A stretch of 43,813 nt of DNA from an uncultured Blautia sp. (GCA_900542045.1 UQMI01000028.1:1-43813); one strand, 5' to 3'. Shown: positions 26,392 to 35,248, counted from the first letter of the stretch. Numbers and translations are program-made. The notes: generated by a model from the letters alone, not told the origin.

Positions 26392-26807
26392 AAATACATT
26401 CCCCCTATATACCCTGCCAGCAAAAAAGGCAGCAGCGGCAGTGTCTCTTTGCCGTCTCTCCTTTTCAGAAACAGACTTCCTGCCCATATCATACTCAAAA
26501 ACATACTCAGAATCAGAAAAACCAGCATTTCCTGCCAGGACAGATAAAGCCCCATTCCCAACACCATCCATGCATCGCCCATTCCCAGATCTCCGCAGCT
26601 GATCCGGCTGATCAGCCAGAAAAAAACTCCCGGCAGCAGTGAAAATCCTTCCATCCACCCTGTTTCAACTATCCGGCTGATCAGTACCGGTATTCCTGCC
26701 GCCAGGAACAGCAGCAGCGCTCTCGCCGGCAATTTCCGGGTCCGGATATCCCAGTAAGAGAAATATCCCAGCATCAGTACAATCCAGGCTCTCTGTATGA
26801 TCTGCAT
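26379..26807 (-). CDS. A24 family prepilin peptidase (TadV/CpaA-like)
   Basis: The start at ATG 26807 has GGGAGG 7 bp upstream; the frame is open to 26822. The 142-residue membrane aspartyl protease has its first catalytic Asp in YFSYWDIRTRKLP (about residue 18) and the second in the GxGD motif CGDLGMGDAW (about residue 72). It has about six hydrophobic helices and lacks the N-methylase domain, as in TadV. It would process the Flp and TadE prepilins. Confidence 0.88.
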   Translation of the reverse strand: MQIIQRAWIVLMLGYFSYWDIRTRKLPARALLLFLAAGIPVLISRIVETGWMEGFSLLPGVFFWLISRISCGDLGMGDAWMVLGMGLYLSWQEMLVFLILSMFLSMIWAGSLFLKRRDGKETLPLLPFLLAGYIGGMYFWSI

Positions 26808-26825
26808 TCCCATTCCTCCCATCCG

Positions 26826-27584
26826 TCACGCCCCTGCTGCTGCGCAGGTCCTGCACTGGGGCAGATGTGCCAGTTCCGATTTCTTGACCAGCCGGACCGT
26901 CCGCTTCAGTCCGCTGCAGCCGGCCATTTTATGATAACGGTTTCCAGAATCTGTGATATATACCAGTCCCCCGCTTTCTCCTGTATTTCCGCAATGTTCA
27001 CAGGGATAATACTTCTCCCCGCTCTGATTGCGCAGCTGTCCCACGCTGCTCTCTGTGGTCTGATGAATGGACAGATCCAGATGGTGACAGGAAGCGTCTG
27101 TATGATAGACACCTCCATATGTAGTCACATATACCATTTCTTCTCCTTCCAGTCCGTCTTCCGCCGCTTCCCCGCCGCTGTATCCGGTCCAGCAGTGGAC
27201 CGTCACGGTATTTTTCATCCAGATTCTGGGAAGTGGAATAAATGCGATCGGACTTTCAAAAGAATAAACTGCCGGAAGTGTAATCTCCTCCGGTTCTCCA
27301 ACTGCATATGCATACATTCCGGCTTTTCGGGCGCTGCTGCATAATTCCAGAAGCTTCTCCGTCTGTATCTTATAAATCTCCATAAAAGATACCAGCGTAA
27401 GCATTCCCAATAAAAACAACGGCAGCACAAATGCACATTCCACCGTCATACTGCCTCTGTGAGAGGCAGAGGCAGATGCTTTTTCAAAAGCATTGCCGGG
27501 TCCTGCCGGGGATCTCGAACCCGTTTTTCTCGGAAGAGAGCTTGTCTTTACTTTGTTTCCTGAAATCCACTTTCGAAAAAGCAC
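26826..27584 (-). CDS. TadE-like protein with two tandem Cys/His modules
   Basis: A 252-residue protein from GTG 27584, with GGAGG 9 bp upstream. A positive leader is followed by the TadE-type segment RGSMTVECAFVLPLFLLG (about 43-60). The extracellular part carries two copies of a motif: Y160-H161....C166 ... C195..C198, and Y217-H218....C223 ... C244..C247, each starting with VYVT/VYIT and ending in P-C-x-x-C or Q-C-x-x-C. This YHxxxC(x~20-30)CxxC pattern resembles a small metal-binding or disulfide module found on the C-termini of some secreted Firmicute proteins. On a pilus tip or minor pilin it could bind metal or a surface. It lies 26 bp after DUF5702. Confidence 0.78.
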   Translation of the reverse strand: MLFRKWISGNKVKTSSLPRKTGSRSPAGPGNAFEKASASASHRGSMTVECAFVLPLFLLGMLTLVSFMEIYKIQTEKLLELCSSARKAGMYAYAVGEPEEITLPAVYSFESPIAFIPLPRIWMKNTVTVHCWTGYSGGEAAEDGLEGEEMVYVTTYGGVYHTDASCHHLDLSIHQTTESSVGQLRNQSGEKYYPCEHCGNTGESGGLVYITDSGNRYHKMAGCSGLKRTVRLVKKSELAHLPQCRTCAAAGA

Positions 27585-27610
27585 CTGTATCTGCCTCCCA
27601 TCTGATCTTC

Positions 27611-29059
27611 CTATCCGCCTGCCTGCTCATAAGTATATGCACGGATCCCTGTAAAACTTTTCTGCATTCCCGCCCGTACATCCACACTTATTTCTGCCGC
27701 CGCAATACAGCAATCCAGCCGAAAATTCTGTTTTCCCTCCATTGCCCGGACGGAACATTCCACCATATCCATGCCCCGCTCCAGCTTTTCCTCTTTCCCT
27801 TGCATAAATAGCAGAATACGCAGATAATCCTGATACGTCAGCCCGTTTTCTGCTTCCTTCCTGTCACTGTCCAAATGTTCCAGCAGCTTCGGCAGATTCT
27901 CCAGAGACAGCTGCCAGCTGCTTTTGTCCTTTACCAGAGCAATCTTTCCTCCCGCCAGCAGTTCCCGCACATCCAATATACTCTCACCAAATGCCCAGCA
28001 GGCCAGAATCGCCAGACGGATCACAGGCTCCGCCACCGGAATCAAAAAAGCCGCCGCAATTCCAGAAGCCAGAGCCCCTGCCTGCGCGCTCTTCTCTCCA
28101 TCACTGTATAGATGGATCAGGTTCGCGCCCTCCCGCAGCAGCAGAATGCGATTTACTGTTTTTTTCAGATTCTCCACATCAGAATGTTCTCCAAATAAAA
28201 TGTATTCTGTCTGATATGCCAGGCTGCCGTTTCCCGGCTGCAGAAAATTCCCACATTTGTTCAGAAGATATTCCTGAAACAAAAGTCCGTCAGCAGTTCC
28301 CTCCTGCACAGCTTCCCGCCCCATCGGCATCCCCTGATTCTAACTGCGGCCAGACAAAAGCTCACCTGGTTCCACATGCAGTCCGGAGACTTTCTGCGGC
28401 TGTTCCAATACCAGCTCCAGTATTCCCATCTTCTGTATCCTTCGGATCACGTCTATGGGATTTTCCTGCAGATCCGCAGGGGGCGCTGCCGGTTCTTCAT
28501 TTGTAAACTCTGTTTCTTCACTGGCTTCTGCAGCCTTTTGTATTTCCGTATCATACTGCTCCAATATGCTCTCTTTGTCCCTGCTTTCCTGCATCTGCTC
28601 CTGCTCTCTGGCTGTTGCTGTCTGGCTCTGTACCTTGCCCAACAGGAGCTGAATTCCCTGATCAGCCAGCAGCAGCCGTTCTGCTTCCACTGCCTGCCGG
28701 TAAAAAGAAGCCCCGCTGTCATCTGTGGCCAGCTGGTATCCCGTCCATCCTCCGCTCTCCAGTTCTAATTCTGTGAAATTCTGCTCCAGCACCGGTTCCA
28801 TATATGCTCTTACCACATCATACATTCTGCCCATATTCAGGGAACCGCTTCCAAAGGAGCCATCCAGATAAAACAGCTCATAATTTTCCAGCAGCTCCTG
28901 ATCGTATTGCGCAAACAGGGAATACATTCCAATATCCAGGGCTCCTGCAATCTGTACTCTGGACGCCGCCAGCTTTACAGAAGTGATCTGTACACAGACC
29001 AGTGCAACGGATAAGCTCAGCACAAAAGCGAGAAATACGGTAACACTTCCTTTTTTCAG
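27611..29059 (-). pseudogene. DUF5702 Tad-locus protein interrupted by an in-frame amber codon
   Basis: One continuous frame codes for a DUF5702 protein (about 482 codons) with a single TAG at 28340-28342. The N-terminal part has LKKGSVTVFLAFVLSLSVAL (TadG/TadE-like membrane anchor) and AGALDIGMYSLFAQYDQELLEN in pieces; the C-terminal part has LLFQEYLLNKCGNF, YQTEYILFG, FGESILDVRELLAGGK and SWQLSLENL. The start seems to be CTG 29059, 9 bp after AAGGAGG, or a mutated ATG; GTG 29023 is alternative. Two ATGs lie 10-16 bp after the TAG with AGGGG near, so re-initiation might give two half proteins. In the family these halves are normally one protein that acts in Tad pilus assembly. Confidence 0.78.
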
Positions 29060-29173
29060 GGAATTCCACCTCCTTGTCAGTTTCCGGAAATCATAACAGA
29101 ACCTGAAACTGCCTTAAAACCAATTCCGGTTCAGAAATGAGCACAGGCATGGTCTTTTCTGTCCATGCTGCAG
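29060..29173. other. Probable left junction zone of the integrative element
   Basis: This 114-bp spacer lies between the pilus operon and the transposition operon. It contains the hairpin GCATGG-(10)-CCATGC at 29147-29168 but no gene. The element's left end must lie here or just inside the small membrane ORF; no direct repeat with the right side could be established by eye. Confidence 0.35.
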
Positions 29174-29377
29174 CTAAATAGAATTACTCTGTTCGGTAAT
29201 CTTAGAAAGGATACTCTTCACCAGACTCACCAGCTGCTCTTTAAAAATGACTACTAGTCCAATCAGCACCACCAATATATTTACTATCTTTGGAATAATA
29301 TAGATAAAATAAGCTTTTATACACTGTATACATTGTGTATTCTGTAGAAATGCATGAATAAGAGTCTTTTGCTTCAT
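29174..29377 (-). CDS. Small membrane protein translationally coupled to the transposition operon
   Basis: A 67-residue protein whose ATG overlaps the TnpC-like stop as ATGA, the usual sign of coupling. It has one long hydrophobic stretch (about 26-46, YIIPKIVNILVVLIGLVVIF) preceded by CIQCIK and followed by a short polar tail. No family recognised. Because it is the last cistron of the transposition operon it may belong to the element rather than to the pilus locus. Confidence 0.5.
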   Translation of the reverse strand: MKQKTLIHAFLQNTQCIQCIKAYFIYIIPKIVNILVVLIGLVVIFKEQLVSLVKSILSKITEQSNSI

Positions 29378-29763
29378 AAGCTTTTGATAAAATTTAGTTC
29401 TTTTTTCTTCAATGCTCTTTGCAGCCTCTGATTTTCTTCTTTTAATGTTTGATTTTCTTCCTGTGCATTTGCAAGCTGTCTTTTAACTAGCAGCAGCTGT
29501 TTTTCCATTGCTTTGTCAAGAATTACTTGCTGCGGTTTAACAAAGGTTTTGCCCGACTGCAAATCCTGTGCTCGATCCAACGCCCTTCGAACTTCTCCAT
29601 TTTTGTAAAAAAATCCCCGTGATAACCCCGTCCTTTTTACCAATTCTCCAACGGCCACTCTCAAGTTTTCATCCAGCATTTTCTGGATTTCACTCACAGC
29701 TAGATCTATTTTATTTTGGTTCATTTGATGATTGCTCTCAACCATCTTTTCATAATTCTTCAA
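29374..29763 (-). CDS. TnpC / DUF6262-like transposition accessory protein
   Basis: A 129-residue protein from TTG 29763, which abuts the recombinase stop and has GGAG 9 bp upstream. The N-terminal half contains an HTH-like segment (VAVGELVKRTGLSRGFFYKN, about 36-55); the C-terminal half is a coiled coil (AQEENQTLKEENQRLQRALK). Tn554 TnpC is the same size, is not a recombinase, and influences orientation and rate of transposition. This match is by layout, size and operon position. Confidence 0.78.
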   Translation of the reverse strand: MKNYEKMVESNHQMNQNKIDLAVSEIQKMLDENLRVAVGELVKRTGLSRGFFYKNGEVRRALDRAQDLQSGKTFVKPQQVILDKAMEKQLLLVKRQLANAQEENQTLKEENQRLQRALKKKELNFIKSL

Positions 29764-31263
29764 TTATTCCCACTCCTTTGTGATCTGCGCTAATACCTCG
29801 TCCATTGCAGCTCTTGTCTCCCTTGTCTCCTCCGCCAATGCTCGATCACCAAATTTCCTATAACGTTGTACTGTGTTTGTATTGGAATGCCCCAGCAATT
29901 TTGCGATCGTATGATCATCCACATGCATTTCGGTTAACCGTTTTCCATAACTCCGGCGAAAAGTATGTGTTCCTACACCGAACAATTCCCCTCTGTCATC
30001 TCGTAGATCCTCTTCGCGGATCATCGCCATGAGTTGGTATTGTATTTTTCCATACCGCATAGGTGTCTTTGGGTCTTTGTCATAAACAAAAATATATTCC
30101 GTTTCCCCATATCGATCCTTTGTATAAGCGATCGATTTCTGGATCAGCTGTATGATCTCCTCATGCGCCGGTTTATAACAGGTTCTTTGGGTCTTTGCTT
30201 GATATACCCGGACCATCCAATTTCCCCCTCTTTCTATTAAGCAATCGGTCTTTAACAGCAGGGTATCGGAAATTCGATTACCCAGCATTTGGTGCAAAAA
30301 TAACGCGCGCGCAACCTGCTCATCCATATTTACGATTGCCCGGTTGAGGCATTGCAATTCCCGATCCGAATAGGCACGGTAGGCAGGGCATTCTCCTCTT
30401 GTCGGTATGTCACCTGATAAAAAAATTTGACATAACTGCCTCCAATCATAAATCCGTCCTATGGTATCCAAAATGCTCTTCAGGCTCTGCAATTCGCTCC
30501 GAAATGATTTTTTCCCTTCTACTTCGGTATTTATATACACTAAATAATCTTCCAGCTGCTCTCGATCAAACATCCGAAAAGACAGGGTATCCGGATAGTT
30601 CCGTGCCAAAAAATGCGAAAGCCGTTTGACTGCGCGTATCTGCTGCTGGATCGTCCGCACTGCCAGGTACCGCAAAGTTACTTCACAGGCCTTTTTTACT
30701 TCCTGCCGCATCCCATTTTGCTTGATGCCGCTAAAATTCAGCGTCAGACAGTTCCAGGCAGAATTCTCCTTTAGCGGAAACCCCAATTGCTCCAAATGCC
30801 AGATATCTTTTTCTGTTTCCGGGCACTGCTCTTCCGGCAAAAGATATTTATATATCCGTTCGAGATATAAAATCGCTTCTGCGCGGGATCTCTTTCTTGC
30901 ATCATATTCTTTTCTATATTGTGTTTTCGTTACCGAACATCCATTTTGCAGCATCCACTTTTTCAGTTCCCGGAGCAGATCTTCTTTCTCCTCTTCCAGC
31001 AAACTTTCCATGTTCGGATAACACGCACAAAAAAATCGACATAATTGGTGGTAAGGCCAAAATTCGGATCGTATACTTCCCAATGCCAAGTGCTGTCCCC
31101 GAAATAAGATAAAGGTACCAAATTCTTTTTGCAGCCCCTGCGTAGGCAGCTTCGACAGATCAAAGCATTGCTCAGGCCTTATCAATTTGTTGGCTTTTTG
31201 TGCCGCTGTCGCACGTTGATAACACGCCAGATCCTTCACATAAATCCTAGTTTTTGCTTCCAT
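29764..31263 (-). CDS. Tyrosine recombinase 3 of the transposition operon
   Basis: A 499-residue site-specific recombinase. The catalytic domain is at the C-terminus: first Arg in MLGNRISDTLLLK (about residue 332), HTFRRSYGKRL (His and second Arg, about 446-449), and LLGHSNTNTVQRYRKF with His and the nucleophilic Tyr. The N-terminal 190 residues show no known domain, followed by a SAM-like core-binding region (about 195-300). The start at ATG 31263 overlaps the gene upstream by 17 bp. Classical Tn554 has only two recombinases, so this third one is notable. Confidence 0.88.
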   Translation of the reverse strand: MEAKTRIYVKDLACYQRATAAQKANKLIRPEQCFDLSKLPTQGLQKEFGTFILFRGQHLALGSIRSEFWPYHQLCRFFCACYPNMESLLEEEKEDLLRELKKWMLQNGCSVTKTQYRKEYDARKRSRAEAILYLERIYKYLLPEEQCPETEKDIWHLEQLGFPLKENSAWNCLTLNFSGIKQNGMRQEVKKACEVTLRYLAVRTIQQQIRAVKRLSHFLARNYPDTLSFRMFDREQLEDYLVYINTEVEGKKSFRSELQSLKSILDTIGRIYDWRQLCQIFLSGDIPTRGECPAYRAYSDRELQCLNRAIVNMDEQVARALFLHQMLGNRISDTLLLKTDCLIERGGNWMVRVYQAKTQRTCYKPAHEEIIQLIQKSIAYTKDRYGETEYIFVYDKDPKTPMRYGKIQYQLMAMIREEDLRDDRGELFGVGTHTFRRSYGKRLTEMHVDDHTIAKLLGHSNTNTVQRYRKFGDRALAEETRETRAAMDEVLAQITKEWE

Positions 31264-33214
31264 CCTGCTCCTTCTTTCTTCTTGTTTTTTTCCCCAGACT
31301 ACGCGCGGATTGATAATAAAGATCGCTTCTTTCGTCGATCTGATCCGGGATATAATCCAAATATTGCTTGGTCATATCCTCCTCTTTATGCCCCAGGTAA
31401 TCCCGTACCGCTTGTATGGATACACCTTGCTGATACATTTTAGTTGCCACACCGTGTCGATAGTCATGCGACCGAAAAACAAAATCTTCACACTCCAATC
31501 CATACACCTTGCACAAACGTTGCATTTGTGTGCAGAACGTCTGACTCTTATAGGCCCCTCCCTTCCGATTCTGAAACACATATTCTTCCGGTCCGATCTG
31601 CTTTTTCTTGATATACTCTGTCATCAATTGATATAAAACCGTGGGAATCGGGATCATTTTTTCCGTCTTCATCTTGTGTTGATAAATCCGAATCCATGCA
31701 TCCTGTCCCCTCCAAAAATAGGCATCCCCTTTGATACAGCACACTTCGTTGATCCGCAATCCAACGCTCCACAAATGAAGAAACATCAACCGCAGATGTT
31801 CTGGAAAGTACTTCAAATGGGCCAATAACTTGCCTTGACTTTCCTCAGAAACACATCGATCCCGATGGGTTGGGAGCACTTTTTTCAAATAGTATTCGAG
31901 GCAAAGCGGATTCTTTTTGATATATCCTTTGATCAATAAAAAGCAAAAAAAGCCATGGATATCAGCTAAAATCTTATTAAAAGTATCTGCCAGCAGTTCT
32001 TTTTCTTCCTCTTCTTTTATATAGCGATCGACCTCGTTTACAGATACTTCTGTGAGGGAATATCCCATCCGATCACAATACAGCAAGAAGTCTTTGATAT
32101 GATAATATTCCCCCTGAATCGAATGGATCGCCTTATTGCTAACCCCAATACAATAGCGCATATAGGCCTGAAAAAGCTTCCGATTGTCTACCTGTAAGAT
32201 GTCATAAAAATGGAAGGATTCTGGCGAATTTGCTGGATTTATCCGGCCATTTTTGAAAGAAAAACGCGCTAAATACCATACATTTGCATCCCAATTTGTC
32301 TTCTCCGCATGCAAAAACAGGTATTTTCTTACGTTCCCAACGATCTGCATATAGAGATTTGTTTTTGTGCCAACCTTCCCTTCCATACTCCCGCGGAATG
32401 CCTCGATCTCTGTTTTTTCCAGCTTCTCCAGATCCGAAATTCCATGTTGCACACAAAATAAATACAGTTTTTGCAAAGGAAGAAGAAACCGCTCCCTTCG
32501 ATTTTTCCAATTGTATTCTGTTTCTAACACATGATTTAACATTGCAAAAATCTGCTTCTTTAACCGAACGTCCGCCTGCAGAGAAAAATCAAATAATAAT
32601 TCTTGTTTATTGCGAAGGTAATAAAAACTCCTTGCGATCGCATAATCGGGATGATAGCCCAGGTAGATCGGTGCTTCTTGAAATAGTAACTTACAGGGCC
32701 GAAACGGCTGCCTCTCCTGCTTCTTCTTGATCGCAAATAATTTCAGGCGATCCAGGACCTTCAAATGCGTTTCCATTCGGCTTAACGCTGCTTTCGCAAC
32801 ATAGGATTCATAGGCTTCCCGGACTTGGTAGTCAATCTCTTCCAATCGATGGATCCCCTGCATCATCAGGTAATGGAGGATTTTGTTCGCTTCTACCCGC
32901 GACAACTCCCCATAGGCCTTGACTTCTTCCACAAGATCTGGGAAAAACGGACGCCAATAACAAAAGAGTACGGACTCAAAAGCGGCTGCATAATATTTTT
33001 TTTGGTTGGGCGAAAGAAATTCTTTTTGTGCAACAAAATCCCGGAACTCCTCTTCCGTCTCCAACGTCACCTCCCCCAACGAATCGACCCCGATCTCCCA
33101 GAGAAATTCCGCCACCATCTCCCTTTCTTTTCCCGTTACATACGAACAGCATTCCAGTTCCTTTTGCCACTGCTGGCTGTAAAGATACGACTTCCGACTT
33201 TCCATTTGCCGCAT
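31247..33214 (-). CDS. Tyrosine recombinase 2 (TnpB of Tn554 type)
   Basis: The start is set at ATG 33214, 9 bp after AAAGGAGG; the frame is open to 33265. The 655-residue protein has the catalytic domain at the C-terminus: WSVGLRINEVCCIKGDA (first Arg), SHDYRHGVATKMYQQG (His..Arg), and YLGHKEEDMTKQYLDY (His, Tyr). The large N-terminal region (about 400 residues) is typical of TnpB (630 aa in Tn554). All five catalytic residues appear intact. Confidence 0.9.
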   Translation of the reverse strand: MRQMESRKSYLYSQQWQKELECCSYVTGKEREMVAEFLWEIGVDSLGEVTLETEEEFRDFVAQKEFLSPNQKKYYAAAFESVLFCYWRPFFPDLVEEVKAYGELSRVEANKILHYLMMQGIHRLEEIDYQVREAYESYVAKAALSRMETHLKVLDRLKLFAIKKKQERQPFRPCKLLFQEAPIYLGYHPDYAIARSFYYLRNKQELLFDFSLQADVRLKKQIFAMLNHVLETEYNWKNRRERFLLPLQKLYLFCVQHGISDLEKLEKTEIEAFRGSMEGKVGTKTNLYMQIVGNVRKYLFLHAEKTNWDANVWYLARFSFKNGRINPANSPESFHFYDILQVDNRKLFQAYMRYCIGVSNKAIHSIQGEYYHIKDFLLYCDRMGYSLTEVSVNEVDRYIKEEEEKELLADTFNKILADIHGFFCFLLIKGYIKKNPLCLEYYLKKVLPTHRDRCVSEESQGKLLAHLKYFPEHLRLMFLHLWSVGLRINEVCCIKGDAYFWRGQDAWIRIYQHKMKTEKMIPIPTVLYQLMTEYIKKKQIGPEEYVFQNRKGGAYKSQTFCTQMQRLCKVYGLECEDFVFRSHDYRHGVATKMYQQGVSIQAVRDYLGHKEEDMTKQYLDYIPDQIDERSDLYYQSARSLGKKTRRKKEQDGSKN

Positions 33215-33242
33215 GGCATTCCACCTCCTTTCCTTTCTTTCC

Positions 33243-34358
33243 TTATAGCAGTTGATCGATTGCATACAAGTTTTTATGATTTTGGAAATAGAGGTCTGTC
33301 GCTGCTACCAATTCCTCGCTTCCGATATCCAGGTATTTCTCGGTGGTTGCGATCTTACGGTGTCCCAGAGCCTTTGAGATCAAAAGCAGATCCCATCCGG
33401 CCTTTCTCCTTTCGTTGGCAAAATAGTGGCGCAACATATGCGGCGTTGCTTTGATCCCGGTTTTCTTTTCCAAACGGCGCAGCATCGCATAAACGCCATT
33501 GACCCCCAAGGGTTCCCCCAAATATGCGCCAGACAAATTTACGAACAGGTACTCCGTATTTTTTAAGATCTCCCGATGCTCTGCCAAATAGCACATGAGC
33601 ACTTCAAAGGTTTCCGCGCTTATCTTGGCCCTCCGGTATTCCGCATTTTTCGCCCTTGCGCCATTTGCATTGTTTTCTCGAAAACGAACTTTCAGACATC
33701 GCGATTGGTAATCGATATCCTGGGTGTAGCGGATTCCCAACATTTCACCGATTCGGAAACCGGTCTCCGCCAGCAATAAGAGAAGTACCCGGTCACGCAA
33801 ATTCGTACAATGCTCTAACAGAATGAGCAGGTTCTCTTGCTCGATGGTCCTGCCAATATGTTCTTCTTCTGGAAGATAGCCTTTAAACACGCGATGGGTT
33901 GTCTGCAAACGGATCCCCTCCCGATTCGAAAAGGTTACCACATGACTTGCCAAGACCTTCAGATCCTGCAGCTCTTCGGCTAATTCCAAAAACTGATACC
34001 ATCCAAAAACATCCCGCAGATAGGTATTGCAGGTTGCATTGGCCGGGCACTGCAGATGCTCTTCCTCCGTATGCTTGCCCCTCTTTAGCCATTGCAGGAA
34101 ATCCGTAAAATGGATTGTTTGCTGATCATAGGGCAGTACACAGACATCACCTACCTGCAGCTTTTCTTCCTCCAGAAACGTCAGATAGTAAGAAAGGGCA
34201 AATGCCTCCCGCTTCACGGTATTCGGTGAGTGATTTGTCTCTATCCGATATTTGAGGTACTTGGTTGGCCATTTCACGATCGACTGATCTTCCCGGTAGC
34301 GGATCATATAATACGTCGTCATTCCATCGTGCAGCGTATCCACAAGGTATGGTTTCAT
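33243..34358 (-). CDS. Tyrosine recombinase 1 (TnpA of Tn554 type)
   Basis: A 371-residue integrase, close to the 361 residues of Tn554 TnpA. It has an N-terminal core-binding domain (about 40-140) and a catalytic domain with LLAETGFRIGEMLGIRY (first Arg), TPHMLRHYFANERRKAGWD (His..Arg), and ALGHRKIATTEKYLDIG (His, Tyr). First cistron of the operon; the ATG has GGGAGGGGAGG upstream and a perfect promoter 33 bp before it. Confidence 0.92.
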   Translation of the reverse strand: MKPYLVDTLHDGMTTYYMIRYREDQSIVKWPTKYLKYRIETNHSPNTVKREAFALSYYLTFLEEEKLQVGDVCVLPYDQQTIHFTDFLQWLKRGKHTEEEHLQCPANATCNTYLRDVFGWYQFLELAEELQDLKVLASHVVTFSNREGIRLQTTHRVFKGYLPEEEHIGRTIEQENLLILLEHCTNLRDRVLLLLLAETGFRIGEMLGIRYTQDIDYQSRCLKVRFRENNANGARAKNAEYRRAKISAETFEVLMCYLAEHREILKNTEYLFVNLSGAYLGEPLGVNGVYAMLRRLEKKTGIKATPHMLRHYFANERRKAGWDLLLISKALGHRKIATTEKYLDIGSEELVAATDLYFQNHKNLYAIDQLL

Positions 34359-34390
34359 CTTCCTCCCCTCCCTTCCTCTACACTATACAC

Positions 34391-34419
34391 ATTATACCCA
34401 TTATTGATATATATGTCAA
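34391..34419 (-). promoter_or_regulatory. Promoter of the transposition operon
   Basis: On the minus strand TTGACA (34414-34419), 17 bp, TATAAT (34391-34396): full consensus, with a TG-free extended spacer rich in AT. Confidence 0.88.
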
Positions 34420-34442
34420 TTATATTTGATTTATATATCAAT
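34403..34442. promoter_or_regulatory. Operator over the transposase -35 region
   Basis: A perfect 11-bp inverted repeat ATTGATATATA (34403-34413) / TATATATCAAT (34432-34442) with an 18-bp centre. The left arm occupies the spacer of the transposase promoter and its centre contains the -35. It sits between the divergent transposase and Xre genes, so it is a likely site for that Xre protein. Confidence 0.6.
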
Positions 34443-34489
34443 ATCATGCAAGTAAGCAGAGTTTCCGGACAAGACACCCCTCCTTTTCA

Positions 34490-34518
34490 TTGACGCACCC
34501 GCCTCCGGTTGTTACAAT
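34490..34518 (+). promoter_or_regulatory. Promoter of the element's first Xre gene
   Basis: TTGACG (34490-34495), 17 bp, TACAAT (34513-34518), 28 bp before the start codon and divergent from the transposase promoter. Confidence 0.75.
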
Positions 34519-34546
34519 AAATAAGAATGGATGAGGAGGTATTCGG

Positions 34547-35248
34547 ATGCGTACAGACTTTGACAAGACCACATTTGCCGATCTGCTCAAACGCAGCGTT
34601 GGCTCACGTACCCAAAAGGAGTTTGCCGCTTTGACAGGGATCAGTTCTGCCCATTTATCACGCTTGCTCCACCAAAAATTTGATTCCCCGCCAAGTATCG
34701 ACACCTTACAGAGGCTCGCTGCCCACGCGCAAAATGGAGTCACTTACTGGGATCTGTTAAATGCCTGCGGGTATATGGATGTAAAAAAAGAAGGGTATCC
34801 CTGGATTGCTCCCAGCGCAGACGCCCAATCACACCCCCAGGATCGCTATCTGGCTGCCACCATTTTGACAGCTTTACAGACTCTGCCGATCCCTTGGGTG
34901 CAAGAACCTGTCGAAAACCGGAGGTACCATCTGGCCATTGCGCTGCAAAATCCCCTTCCCTCCCATTGGTATTTTCAATTTCTGGATGATGCGGCAGCGC
35001 AGATGCCCCGTTTTTTGTCTGCACAGTATGCCGCTTTGCTTTTTCAGCCACTTCGTCCGGAAGATAAGTATAGCTTCGTGACCTGCCACAAGGAGGTCTA
35101 TACGCTGTATCGCATACATCGTCCCACAAATCTAAATGTAAATCTCTCCATCGTATGGGCCGATATCGAGCAGCTGCAGGTGCAGGCAGAGGATTGGATC
35201 ACCTTGTGCGATCCCAAGATCCCTTCTGTTTCAGAGATCCATTTTTAG
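34547..35248 (+). CDS. Xre-type regulator of the element
   Basis: A 233-residue protein with an N-terminal helix-turn-helix (about 20-45, RTQKEFAALTGISSAHLSRL) and about 150 C-terminal residues without a recognised domain, perhaps for dimerisation or ligand binding. GAGGAGG lies 7 bp before the ATG. It is divergent from the transposition operon across a symmetrical operator, so it probably represses the recombinases and itself. It meets the sigma-like gene tail to tail with a 4-bp overlap. Confidence 0.8.
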   Translation: MRTDFDKTTFADLLKRSVGSRTQKEFAALTGISSAHLSRLLHQKFDSPPSIDTLQRLAAHAQNGVTYWDLLNACGYMDVKKEGYPWIAPSADAQSHPQDRYLAATILTALQTLPIPWVQEPVENRRYHLAIALQNPLPSHWYFQFLDDAAAQMPRFLSAQYAALLFQPLRPEDKYSFVTCHKEVYTLYRIHRPTNLNVNLSIVWADIEQLQVQAEDWITLCDPKIPSVSEIHF

